DNA from: Peribacillus cavernae
GTDB taxonomy: Bacteria > Bacillota > Bacilli > Bacillales > DSM-1321
DNA length: 64,000 nt
Assembly (NCBI RefSeq): GCF_003989135.1
Contig: NZ_RYZZ01000006.1
Span: forward strand, 124,001 to 188,000
Reading direction: 5' to 3'
Shown: piece after piece, positions 8,616 through 16,925 of the stretch
Layout: the number at the start of each line of letters is the position of its first letter
Position numbering within the stretch: position 1 is the first letter of the stretch
Translations under genes and position numbers: made by a program
Notes under the pieces: model-generated
The model's input: only the letters and a program-made list of their open reading frames with translations
Database searches by the model: none
Told to the model about the DNA's origin: nothing

Positions 8616-9392
8616 ATGAAAATCATCGATGCCCATATCCATTTTGACCAATATGAAAAAGACAAGCGAGATGTGATTTTACAAGAAATGAACGCAGCCG
8701 GGATTGATTATATCATTTCGGTATCTACCAATCTTGAATCATCGATAAAGAATTTAGCATTATCCAAAGATGATAGACGGATCAAGGCTGCATTCGGCTT
8801 TCACCCTGAGCCGCCGCTTCCGGAAAAAGCCGTCATTGATCAGCTGATCCAGTGGATAAAAGAAAACCAGGGTAATATGATAGCAATCGGAGAAGTAGGC
8901 TTGCCCTATTATGCAAGACAAGCGAGCCGGTCTGAAATGTTTCCTTATGAATCATATGTAGAGATATTAGAAAGGTTCGTCACGCTCGCTGCTGAGCTTC
9001 ACAAACCGATCATATTGCATGCTGTTTACGATGATGCGCCAGTTGTTTGTGATTTACTGGAGAAACACAAAATAGCGTCCGCCCATTTTCATTGGTTCAA
9101 AGGTGATAAGCAAACGATGAAACGGATGATTCAAAATGGCTATTTTATTTCTGTTACTCCTGATGTGATCTATGAAAGGGAAATACAGGAGTTGGTGAAG
9201 GAATATCCTTTAGAGTTGATGATGGTCGAGACTGATGGTCCTTGGCCGTTTGAAGGACCTTTTTCTGGACAATCGACGCATCCAAAGATGATACAGCCAT
9301 CCATCTCCAAAATTTCCGAGCTTAAAAATATAGCTGTAAAAGAAGTATCTGAAATCCTTTATGAAAATACGAGCCAGTTTTATACTTTATAA
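8616..9392 (+). CDS. TatD-family metal-dependent hydrolase in thiamine operon
   Basis: A 258-residue TIM-barrel hydrolase. Metal ligands of the TatD family are in place: His7 and His9 (DAHIHF), Glu93 (AIGEVGLP), His135 (PIILHA), His157 or His159 (SAHFHW) and Asp207 (VETDGPWP). Known TatD members are DNases or act on small molecules; the family is close to amidohydrolases. The gene lies 12 bases behind thiZ, inside the TPP-controlled operon and just before its terminator. This suggests a step in processing the imported pyrimidine, such as deformylation done by YlmB in B. subtilis. That role is inference; only the family and the context are seen. Confidence 0.88.
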   Translation: MKIIDAHIHFDQYEKDKRDVILQEMNAAGIDYIISVSTNLESSIKNLALSKDDRRIKAAFGFHPEPPLPEKAVIDQLIQWIKENQGNMIAIGEVGLPYYARQASRSEMFPYESYVEILERFVTLAAELHKPIILHAVYDDAPVVCDLLEKHKIASAHFHWFKGDKQTMKRMIQNGYFISVTPDVIYEREIQELVKEYPLELMMVETDGPWPFEGPFSGQSTHPKMIQPSISKISELKNIAVKEVSEILYENTSQFYTL

Positions 9393-9420
9393 GGACTTCG
9401 CAACGCGTAAGTCCTTTTTT
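9391..9420 (+). terminator. Terminator of thi operon
   Basis: AAGGACTT (9391-9398) pairs with AAGTCCTT (9409-9416) and is followed by TTTT; the stem begins inside the TatD stop codon. Confidence 0.88.
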
Positions 9421-9559
9421 ATAGAATTATAGGGTACATGCATTGTTCGGTCTTGGCCTTCGAACCAATTTTACGATGATAATTTTGCCTATTGTCGTTT
9501 TTTAATTTTGGTCAACAAGGGGATACGGCAGTTTGAATAAGAAATATCAGATTTAATTC

Positions 9560-9997
9560 CTATTTTCTATCAGAACGCTTTTTATTAATATTTCTATCCA
9601 ATAAATCCTGTAAAGTGGTATGATCCAGCAAATCTGCCACTTCGTCCCGAATTAAAGCCCAAAGTGGTTTTAACATACAGCCTTGATCTTCAAGAGGACA
9701 ATATTCATATGATGTGATGCTGACACAGCTCATGGGCGCAAGCGGGCCTTCCAAGTCACGAATCACCTTACCAATCACGATTCTTTCGGGTGCTTCCTTC
9801 AATTTGTACCCTCCATTTACCCCCCGTTTACTTATTACATAGCCGTGGCTTTTTAAATGCAATAAAATTTGTTCGAGGTATTGTGAAGATACTAATGTCT
9901 CCTTTGAAATGTCTTTGATCTGAACCAGTTCTTCTTCTTTTCTTCCTAAGGCTATTAGCGCTCTTAATGCATATTCTCCTTTACTTGAAATTTTCAT
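9560..9997 (-). CDS. Rrf2-family transcriptional regulator with three cysteines
   Basis: A 145-residue winged-helix regulator of the Rrf2 family (start MKISSKGEYALRAL, recognition region GVNGGYKL near residue 60). Three cysteines lie at positions 91, 100 and 107 (C-X8-C-X6-C), where IscR and NsrR hold an iron-sulfur cluster; B. subtilis CymR lacks this set. So the protein may sense iron-sulfur status, nitric oxide or redox state. It is divergent from a TauE/SafE exporter 185 bases away, which is its likely target. The start follows GAGGAGTGACAATC. Cluster binding is an inference from cysteine spacing. Confidence 0.88.
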   Translation of the reverse strand: MKISSKGEYALRALIALGRKEEELVQIKDISKETLVSSQYLEQILLHLKSHGYVISKRGVNGGYKLKEAPERIVIGKVIRDLEGPLAPMSCVSITSYEYCPLEDQGCMLKPLWALIRDEVADLLDHTTLQDLLDRNINKKRSDRK

Positions 9998-10064
9998 ATG
10001 ATTGTCACTCCTCAGGTTAAAAAACCCTTTATATCATACTATTGTTTTTTAAAAGAAGTTATAC

Positions 10065-10074
10065 ATAGGAATAT
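10065..10074. promoter_or_regulatory. Possible Rrf2/CymR-type operator element
   Basis: The string ATAGGAATAT lies between the divergent regulator and exporter genes. ATAGGAAT is the most conserved part of the CymR box as I recall it for B. subtilis. Only this half is clear here, so the assignment is tentative. Confidence 0.3.
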
Positions 10075-10182
10075 GCCTGTTTATATAAAGGACAAGCACG
10101 CATGTATCAATCTATTCATAATGTAAAGTAATTTAGAAAGTCGACTAACTTAATCAAGTTACTTTTGAATGGAGGATATTTT

Positions 10183-11049
10183 ATGCGTAAATTGATCATT
10201 TTTGCGTTCATTGGGTTTTTAGCACAGTTAATTGATGGTTCACTGGGAATGGCGTACGGTGTTACCTCGTCCACGCTGTTGCTAACGTTCGGCATTGCAC
10301 CTGCAGTTGTTTCGGCATCAGTCCACTTAGCAGAAGTTGTCACCACTGCAGCATCTGGTGCTTCGCACATTAAGTTTGGCAATGTAGACAAACAAGCCGT
10401 ATTTCGGCTCATTATCCCTGGTTCCATTGGAGCATTTGCAGGAGCGTGCTTCTTGAGTAATTTACCTGGGGATGTGGCAAAGCCATATATCGCCTTGTTT
10501 CTATTGCTTCTTGGCATCTATGTTCTAGTTCGTTTTATGTTTAGACTCGAATCAGGAACACAGAAAAATTCAATTGGCTTAACCCGAAAGCAATCCATCC
10601 CCCTTGGACTGATTGCAGGATTTGCTGATGCAACAGGTGGAGGCGGATGGGGCCCCATCGCTACACCGGTCCTCTTGTCTAAAAAAGGGACGATAGCAAG
10701 AAAAGTTGTTGGTACAGTCGATACCAGTGAGTTTGCAATTGCGGTTTCAGCCACTCTGGGATTTTTGGTTTCCCTTGGTTGGGAAGAAGTGAACTGGTTC
10801 TGGGTTGGTGCACTGATGATTGGAGGGGTAGTGGCAGCCCCGATAGCTGCATGGGTAGTGAAAAAACTGCCTGCTTATCTGTTAGGTGTCCTGGTGGGAG
10901 GATTTATCGTTCTGACTAATGCCCGGACTTTACTCAATACATGGTCAGTAGATGCAACCTGGATGCCTTTGATCTATGGATTGATAGTGGTTGGGTGGTT
11001 CTTAGCAATCAATTATTCTATTAAAAAGAACAGATTAAGGAGAGAATAG
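10183..11049 (+). CDS. TauE/SafE (TSUP) family sulfur-compound exporter
   Basis: A 288-residue membrane protein of the 4-toluene sulfonate uptake permease (TSUP, TauE/SafE) family, with about eight helices. It shows the two repeated family signatures: GFLAQLIDGSLGMAYGV near the N-terminus and GLIAGFADATGGGGWGPI in the middle. Members move sulfite, sulfoacetate or related anions. The track start at 10165 is too early; the GGAGG at 10171 serves the ATG at 10183. The divergent Rrf2 regulator suggests control by cysteine, sulfide or redox signals. The substrate is not shown by sequence. Confidence 0.9.
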   Translation: MRKLIIFAFIGFLAQLIDGSLGMAYGVTSSTLLLTFGIAPAVVSASVHLAEVVTTAASGASHIKFGNVDKQAVFRLIIPGSIGAFAGACFLSNLPGDVAKPYIALFLLLLGIYVLVRFMFRLESGTQKNSIGLTRKQSIPLGLIAGFADATGGGGWGPIATPVLLSKKGTIARKVVGTVDTSEFAIAVSATLGFLVSLGWEEVNWFWVGALMIGGVVAAPIAAWVVKKLPAYLLGVLVGGFIVLTNARTLLNTWSVDATWMPLIYGLIVVGWFLAINYSIKKNRLRRE

Positions 11050-11183
11050 GAATGGATTTTATTGATAAGTATTTAGATCGTTAATCCTTTTTCAACAAAA
11101 TATTACTACAATACACTAAAGTGGATCTTATTAAACTTTATTGTAAAAACCTTTGATTGATTATTCCAATGAAATAGGAGTCA

Positions 11184-11212
11184 GAAGGAGTTCTTATGAA
11201 CCCTTCTTTTTT
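11184..11212 (+). terminator. Terminator after TauE/SafE gene
   Basis: GAAGGAGTTC pairs with GAACCCTTC around TTAT with one bulge, followed by TTTTTTA. A second hairpin, CCCC-AGCCAAACC-GGGG near 11240, lies between this and the next gene; otherwise the 11050-11386 gap holds nothing I can identify. Confidence 0.65.
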
Positions 11213-11386
11213 ATTTCTAATTTTTTAAATAAAAGAAGACCCCAGCCAAACCGGGGCCATTTACAGATGTGAAGTAAGAACAATTTGCAATCACAACGTG
11301 TGTATGTGCATATTCTACATTTTTATCACAAACAATATGTATAAACCGCTGCTCGACATGGCTTTCATTTTGCGAGGAGGAGTAAG

Positions 11387-12499
11387 ATGAAAACTATAAT
11401 CAACGAAGAATTTTTAGTATCCCCTTTTTTCGTTTTCTTTCTGATGTACACCAGTATTATTGGCGTGGGGATCATGAGTTTTCAAAGAGATATCACAGAG
11501 GGTGCCGGTTATGATGCATGGATTTCCGTCTTATTATCCGGAGTAAGCATTCATATTCTAGTTTGGATGATGTATCGAATTCTTGGATTAGCTAATAATG
11601 ATGTCACTTATATTCACCAATTTTGCTTTGGTAAATGGATCGGAGGATTATTAAACGCTGTTATTATCATCTACTTTCTTTTAATGGTATTGATTACTTT
11701 CCGTGTTTATATTGAGATTGTCCAAGTTTCGATGTTTCCCTTAATGAAGACATGGCAAATAAGTTTCATTTTCCTGCTTCTGATTTATTATGTTGTTTCG
11801 GGTGGATTTCGTGTAATTACAGGGATATGTTTTTGGGGAACTGTACTGCCTTTTATGATTCTGTTTCCTCTTTCATTCTTTCCTTTAGAATTTGCACATA
11901 TAAATCATTTATTTCCCCTTTTCAGTCATTCGGTTAAGGAAATATTAGTATCAACTAAAACGATGGTGTATCAGTTTATTGGATTTTCAACTCTATTCAT
12001 GTTCTACCCTTTTATTAAGAATCCTGAAAGATCACAAAAATGGGCCCATTTTGGAGTTCTGACTACGATCTTACTATACTTTATCATAGCAATCATCACT
12101 TTTGTTTACTTTAGTGAAGAGCATCTCAAACATACTATCTTGCCGACATTAACTTTAGGGAAAATTGTGGAAGTACCTATGATAGAAAGATTCGAATATA
12201 TTATCGTTTCCATGTGGTTACTTCTCGTACTGCCAAATATTTGCCTTAAATTATGGGCAGCATGTCGTGGTGTTAAGAAATTAATAAATATCAAACAACA
12301 TACCATCTTGTTCATTTTCCTGTTTATCTTGTTTTGTTTAACTAATGTTTTAGAGCGCCATAGACAGATAGAACAACTAGCTAATGTAATCTCAAATATT
12401 GGTTTCTATTTTTCATATCTATATATCCCTTTTCTTTTTGTTGCCATTCACATTAAACAAAAATTCAATAAGTCTAAGGTTACTTCTGTGAAAAACTAA
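11387..12499 (+). CDS. Spore germination permease, GerAB/GerKB family (orphan B subunit)
   Basis: A 370-residue protein with about ten helices of the GerAB group in the amino acid-polyamine-organocation superfamily. In complete germinant receptors this B subunit works with a GerAA-type and a lipoprotein GerAC-type partner in the inner spore membrane and recognises the germinant. Family features are the start FLVSPFFVFFLMYTSIIGVG and the pattern SFQRDITEGAGYDAW. No A or C gene is adjacent, so it is an orphan, as is seen with other single gerAB paralogs. The GAGGAGG site before 11387 and the full length argue that it is intact. Expression in the forespore is expected but I see no clear SigG promoter. 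Confidence 0.88.
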   Translation: MKTIINEEFLVSPFFVFFLMYTSIIGVGIMSFQRDITEGAGYDAWISVLLSGVSIHILVWMMYRILGLANNDVTYIHQFCFGKWIGGLLNAVIIIYFLLMVLITFRVYIEIVQVSMFPLMKTWQISFIFLLLIYYVVSGGFRVITGICFWGTVLPFMILFPLSFFPLEFAHINHLFPLFSHSVKEILVSTKTMVYQFIGFSTLFMFYPFIKNPERSQKWAHFGVLTTILLYFIIAIITFVYFSEEHLKHTILPTLTLGKIVEVPMIERFEYIIVSMWLLLVLPNICLKLWAACRGVKKLINIKQHTILFIFLFILFCLTNVLERHRQIEQLANVISNIGFYFSYLYIPFLFVAIHIKQKFNKSKVTSVKN

Positions 12500-12605
12500 C
12501 AACGGAAATATTTTATTGACCGTGTAGGTATGAATTGTTATAATCATTTTATTATTTTCAAATAGCAAGCGATGATCGTTATGGGTAACACTATAACAGG
12601 AGCAG

Positions 12606-12668
12606 CTTCTGGAGAGACCGTGGAATGCGGCGCCGAAGGATTCACAATCTCAGGCAAAAGGACAGAAG
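12606..12668 (+). ncRNA. Glycine riboswitch, single aptamer
   Basis: The conserved glycine aptamer segments are all present: CTTCT-GGAGAGACC, GGCGCCGAAGG, CTCAGGCAAAAGGACAG and the closing AGAAG. P1 is CTTCT (12606-12610) with AGAAG (12664-12668). Only one aptamer is visible, not the common tandem pair. An intrinsic terminator follows at 12713. Strand 12645-12656 of the aptamer can also pair with 12706-12718, which includes the 5' arm of that terminator; this would make aptamer folding and antitermination exclusive. Confidence 0.93.
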
Positions 12669-12712
12669 AGTAACTTATGATCACGTAATAGGTTATTCTA
12701 CGGACTGCCTTG

Positions 12713-12740
12713 AGATTGGAGAAATCCAATCTTTTTTTTA
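12713..12740 (+). terminator. Expression-platform terminator of glycine riboswitch
   Basis: AGATTGGA (12713-12720) and TCCAATCT (12725-12732) form a perfect 8-bp stem with a GAAA loop, followed by a run of T. It lies 30 bases before the ACT gene. Confidence 0.92.
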
Positions 12741-12770
12741 TTTTCAAAACTCAGGTAGGGAGATGACAGG

Positions 12771-13040
12771 ATGAGACGTGCAGTAGTAAGTGTAGTCGGA
12801 AAAGACCAGGTAGGCATTATCGCCAAAGTGACCACTGTTTTGTCAGACAGCCATATCAATATTCTCGATATAAGCCAGACGATTTTACAAGATTTCTTTA
12901 CGATGATGATGATTGTCGATGTAACCGGAATCGAAAATTTGGATCGACTGCAAGAACAGCTTGGTAATACCGGGGATGATCTTTCCTTGAAAATAAATAT
13001 TCAGCTTGAAGAAATTTTTCAGGCGATGCATCGTGTTTGA
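12771..13040 (+). CDS. ACT domain protein, UPF0237
   Basis: An 89-residue protein consisting of one ACT domain (VSVVGKDQVGIIAKVTTVLS at the N-terminus, then INILDISQTI). ACT domains bind amino acids and regulate enzymes; the nearest known shape is that of GcvR-like regulators, which answer to glycine. It is the first gene behind the glycine riboswitch and 15 bases before the UPF0210 gene. The two families occur as a conserved pair in many Firmicutes. Glycine as the ACT ligand is an inference supported by the riboswitch. Confidence 0.9.
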   Translation: MRRAVVSVVGKDQVGIIAKVTTVLSDSHINILDISQTILQDFFTMMMIVDVTGIENLDRLQEQLGNTGDDLSLKINIQLEEIFQAMHRV

Positions 13041-13055
13041 GTAGGAGGATGAGAA

Positions 13056-14417
13056 ATGAATATTGCACTCGATGAGATGATGGAAACGATCCGAATGATC
13101 CAGATGGAAAATTTGGATATCCGTACGGTTACGATGGGGATTAGCTTACATGATTGTGGTGATTCCGATTTTGAAAAGATGAACAAGAAAGTGTACGGCA
13201 AAATTGTAAGTCTCGCTGGCCGATTAAAGGAAGTTGCCGAAGCAGTTGAAAAAGAGTACGGCATTCCGATCATAAACAAGCGAATATCGATTACACCTAT
13301 TGCTGAGATTTTAGGGAATGCGACGAAAGAGCAAGCAGTCGAGCTGGCTAAAACATTGGATAAAGCGGCCATTGAGCTTGGAGTTGATTTTATCGGCGGC
13401 TACTCTGCGCTTGTACATAAAGGAATCACAAAGGGAGACCAGACCCTGCTTGATGCACTGCCGGAAGCATTAAGCGTAACGGAGAGGGTATGTTCCTCCG
13501 TTTCCGTGGCTACGACAAGAAGCGGGATCAATATGGATGCTGTCCGCCAAATGGGCATGATCATCAAAGAAGCTGCGGAAAGAACAAAGGACCAGGATGG
13601 AATGGCCTGCGCCAAGCTGGTTGTTTTTTGCAATCCTGTTGAAGACAATCCGTTTATGGCAGGAGCCTTTCATGGGGCAGGCGAAGGTGAGGTAGTCCTA
13701 AATGTTGGAGTAAGCGGTCCAGGGGTTGTCTTGAACGCCTTAAAGCGCTATCCTGAGGCAGATCTCGGTGAAGTATCTGATGTTATCAAAAAGACTGCTT
13801 TTAAAATCACGCGTGCCGGTGAGCTAATTGGACGGATCGTGGCCGAGCGCCTTGGTGTTCCATTCGGTATCATGGATTTATCACTGGCACCGACAAATGC
13901 AATGAACGACAGTGTTGCAGAAATTCTCGAAGAAATAGGGCTTGAACGGGTTGGAACTCACGGAACCATCGCCGCGCTTGCACTCATGAATGATGCCGTG
14001 AAAAAAGGAGGCGCCATGGCCAGTTCCTATGTCGGCGGCCTGAGCGGAGCATTCATTCCGGTCAGTGAAGACAATGGAATGATCCAGGGTATTATCGATA
14101 ACTCCCTGACGCTTCCGAAATTGGAAGCAATGACATGCGTCTGCTCGGTAGGCCTGGATATGATTGCCCTAACAGGTGATGTAACGCCTGCTACTTTGTC
14201 AGCACTCATTGCGGATGAAGCGGCAATCGGGATGATTAACAAGAAGACAACTGCAGTACGCGTCATTCCTGTTCCCGGTAAGGAAGAAGGCGAGATGGTT
14301 GAGTTTGGTGGTCTGCTCGGCCGTGCGCCGGTGATGGGAGTGAACCCATTCAGTTCAGAAAAGTTAATTCGCCGTGGCGGACGGATTCCCGCTCCGCTGC
14401 AGGCGCTGATCAATTAA
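13056..14417 (+). CDS. UPF0210 (PFL/DUF711) family protein
   Basis: A 453-residue cytoplasmic protein of the UPF0210 family, whose fold resembles pyruvate formate-lyase but whose reaction is unknown. Characteristic strings are [35 protein letters not shown] and the glycine-rich [20 protein letters not shown] see no typical glycyl-radical motif at the C-terminus, so activity as a real formate-lyase is unlikely. The start at 13056 follows GTAGGAGGATGAG. It shares its transcript with the ACT protein and the glycine riboswitch, which points to glycine or one-carbon metabolism. Confidence 0.9.
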   Translation: MNIALDEMMETIRMIQMENLDIRTVTMGISLHDCGDSDFEKMNKKVYGKIVSLAGRLKEVAEAVEKEYGIPIINKRISITPIAEILGNATKEQAVELAKTLDKAAIELGVDFIGGYSALVHKGITKGDQTLLDALPEALSVTERVCSSVSVATTRSGINMDAVRQMGMIIKEAAERTKDQDGMACAKLVVFCNPVEDNPFMAGAFHGAGEGEVVLNVGVSGPGVVLNALKRYPEADLGEVSDVIKKTAFKITRAGELIGRIVAERLGVPFGIMDLSLAPTNAMNDSVAEILEEIGLERVGTHGTIAALALMNDAVKKGGAMASSYVGGLSGAFIPVSEDNGMIQGIIDNSLTLPKLEAMTCVCSVGLDMIALTGDVTPATLSALIADEAAIGMINKKTTAVRVIPVPGKEEGEMVEFGGLLGRAPVMGVNPFSSEKLIRRGGRIPAPLQALIN

Positions 14418-14432
14418 ATTAGTTTCGCACAA

Positions 14433-14467
14433 AACAGACTTACCTGAAGTGGTGAGTCTGTTTTTTT
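14433..14467 (+). terminator. Terminator of ACT-UPF0210 operon
   Basis: AACAGACTTACC (14433-14444) pairs with GGTGAGTCTGTT (14451-14462), with one G-U pair, followed by TTTTT. Confidence 0.92.
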
Positions 14468-14540
14468 ATCATTTGAATTAAAAAGCGTTTTTGGAAAATA
14501 ATATAAGGGGATTCTAGAGGGAATTATCCAAGGAGGAAAA

Positions 14541-15572
14541 ATGGAGAGAAACTATGCAATAGACTTTATAAAATTTTTCGCGATATTTGCTGTTGTAGTG
14601 ATTCACACTATTCCAAAGGATAGTCTGATTGGATTATTTGTTCTTGATAACTTTTCTAGATTTGCTGTTCCTTTTTTCTTTGTTGCTTCAGGTTATTTGT
14701 TCGGCCTAAAAATTATCGATAATAAAGAATCTCTTGCGTATTTTAAGAAATATGTTATAAAAATCCTTAAAATTTACGTTTGCTGGCTTGTTTTCTATAC
14801 GATATATGATGTTCTAATTATTTACAAAAATGGTTCTGGTGTACAACGAGAATTAATGAAGTATTTTGATGAATTTACGCTGTTGAATCTTCTGTATTAC
14901 GGAGAAGGGACTAGCGGATACCATTTATGGTTTCTCACTTCCTTGATTTGGAGCATTATCACTTTGTATGTTTTTTTTAGAATAAAAAAAATAAACATCC
15001 TTTTCATAGTCAGCCTTGTTTTAAACCTAATAGGTCTGTTTGGACAATCCTACTCCATGTTCTATAAACTTCCGATAAGCAGCACTCGGGATACACTTTT
15101 CTTTGGGTTATTTTATACCGCTTTAGGCTTTTTCTTTGCCTTTAATTTAAAATGGAATAAACCCAGGCAAATAAACAATAAAACATACCTATATTTATTC
15201 TTTTTCTTTTCTCTTTTACAAGTGATGGAAGGGTACATTTTAGACAAAGTATTTTCAGGCAGTCATGGAGAATACTTTTTATCAACTATTTTTCTAACAG
15301 CGTTTCTATTTTTCTTTGCTCTGAATAACAAACTGCTTGGAAAGGGTTTACTAATCACAAAAATTGGTGGTGACGCTCTGGGCATTTATATCGTTCATGT
15401 TTTTTTTATAGATATTGTTGACCTTACTTTAAATTCTTTGGGCTTGAATTTTATATCAGAAAATTTGCTTTGGAAACTATTTGAAACACTGATTGTTTTT
15501 ATTATTTCGTATATTGCGTATAGCTTTCTTCAGTATTTAAAGCATGGATTAATGAGGAAAAACCATTCTTGA
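14541..15572 (+). CDS. Acyltransferase 3 family membrane protein
   Basis: A 343-residue integral membrane protein with about ten helices. The N-terminus NYAIDFIKFFAIFAVVVIHT carries the conserved His after the first helix that is needed in acyltransferase-3 enzymes, and FFFVASGYLFG is the second family motif. Members O-acetylate cell wall or exopolysaccharide sugars; there is no fused SGNH domain as in OatA. The start at 14541 follows AAGGAGGAAAA. It is monocistronic with AT-rich codon use, at the left end of a stretch of accessory genes. The acceptor is unknown. Confidence 0.88.
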   Translation: MERNYAIDFIKFFAIFAVVVIHTIPKDSLIGLFVLDNFSRFAVPFFFVASGYLFGLKIIDNKESLAYFKKYVIKILKIYVCWLVFYTIYDVLIIYKNGSGVQRELMKYFDEFTLLNLLYYGEGTSGYHLWFLTSLIWSIITLYVFFRIKKINILFIVSLVLNLIGLFGQSYSMFYKLPISSTRDTLFFGLFYTALGFFFAFNLKWNKPRQINNKTYLYLFFFFSLLQVMEGYILDKVFSGSHGEYFLSTIFLTAFLFFFALNNKLLGKGLLITKIGGDALGIYIVHVFFIDIVDLTLNSLGLNFISENLLWKLFETLIVFIISYIAYSFLQYLKHGLMRKNHS

Positions 15573-15881
15573 AACCGTGGTACTTTAATGCGTTTATTTG
15601 TAAGTTCAAATTCTGAACATCAGCGGAAACACAAGCATACTCTGTTCTAGGGGGATTATTATGTTGAAAAAGTGTTCATTCTTATCTGGCGGAAACTGTT
15701 ACCTATAGTGGTACTAGCAGTTACAATTAAATGGCATGAAAACTAGCTTTGATAACCTCGTTTATAAAGACTAAATAAGTTTTGTTACAAGAAAAAAATG
15801 TTTTTTCTTATTCTAATTATATTGAATTTAACATTCAATTATTTTAGAATGGATATATTACATAATGAGGGGGGCACTTTT
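15573..15881. other. Intergenic region without identified gene
   Basis: About 310 bases, AT-rich. I see no terminator with a T-run, no conserved RNA and no open frame with a ribosome binding site before 15882. Confidence 0.5.
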
Positions 15882-16925
15882 ATGAAACATCTGTATTCCC
15901 CGCAGCCAATTGAAACAATTTCCTTGGAAGTAGAATCCTCACCTGTTTGGGAAGTGATTCTTGGTATAGCGGGATACACACATACACAACTTCGACATAC
16001 GTTCGATCTGGATGAAAAATGGACAACAGAGCAAAGCTCAATGCCTGGATCACTAGTAAATCATCTGAAAGTAATAGAGAAGACCAACTTCTGGTATGGG
16101 CTGATTATGCTTCAAAACAAACTATCTGCATCATCTGTTCGAAATTTTTCGAACCTTCTTTCTGAAATGCCAATTGATTATTTTTATGACATACTTCTAC
16201 CTTATAAAGATCGTGATACTGAAGCTATGAGAAAAACAACTGCCACGCAATGTGATCGTCTAGAATTATTTGAGCAATATGCTGCCTATTTTGATACCCA
16301 TGACTACCTAGGTGAATATGTTCGTGGTCTTGGCCACTATTCGTATCAAGATATTTGCGATCTTTTCAACTATACGATGGATGAGTGGTACAACTGGGTA
16401 AGCCAACATGAAGAATGGGATAAGTGGACTCGGGCACTTGCCTTTGAGCAGAAGCAATACAGTTCGCTAGACATGACAAATCCCACTGAAGAAATCGAGC
16501 GCATTACGGGTGGAATTAAATATCGCCCAGAACCTTCTGTTTGGACAGTCAAATTGATTCCACATATATCGTATCGTCCGTGGATCTTAGAAAAGCGCAC
16601 ACCCGATACGAAACTCTTCTTTTATCCTTTAAAGGAAGAATATCTAATGGAGCCAGGTATCCCGTCTAAGGAATTGGTTCGCGGTCATAAGGCATTAGGA
16701 GATGAACTTCGCTTGAAATTGCTTTATCAATTACTAAAGGGACCTTCATCGCTGCAAGAGATGAGCGTCCAGTTCAATACTTCCAAAACTACACTGCATC
16801 ACCAGCTCTCTTTATTAAAAGCAGCAAAGTTTATTCGGGTTGATAAAGGGATCTATTCGGCTAATCTAACACAGATTAACTCCTTTTCCGGGCAGCTCAC
16901 TCAGTACCTTGGAGATCACATATGA
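15882..16925 (+). CDS. ArsR-type winged-helix regulator with long N-terminal domain
   Basis: A 347-residue protein. Only the last 80 residues look like an ArsR/SmtB winged helix (ALGDELRLKLLYQLLKG, then TSKTTLHHQLSLLKAAKFI as recognition helix). The first 260 residues are rich in Trp and acidic residues and form a separate domain that I do not recognise, found in DUF5937-like ArsR proteins. An earlier ATG at 15798 lacks a ribosome binding site; GAGGGGGGC precedes 15882. Its stop overlaps the start of an MFS exporter (ATGA), so it very likely regulates that exporter and itself. Confidence 0.82.
   Translation: MKHLYSPQPIETISLEVESSPVWEVILGIAGYTHTQLRHTFDLDEKWTTEQSSMPGSLVNHLKVIEKTNFWYGLIMLQNKLSASSVRNFSNLLSEMPIDYFYDILLPYKDRDTEAMRKTTATQCDRLELFEQYAAYFDTHDYLGEYVRGLGHYSYQDICDLFNYTMDEWYNWVSQHEEWDKWTRALAFEQKQYSSLDMTNPTEEIERITGGIKYRPEPSVWTVKLIPHISYRPWILEKRTPDTKLFFYPLKEEYLMEPGIPSKELVRGHKALGDELRLKLLYQLLKGPSSLQEMSVQFNTSKTTLHHQLSLLKAAKFIRVDKGIYSANLTQINSFSGQLTQYLGDHI

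Noticed and set aside
9560..9997. Identification of the Rrf2 regulator as CymR
   Set aside because: The three-cysteine set in the C-terminal half is absent from CymR, and the partner gene differs; a different Rrf2 subgroup is more likely.
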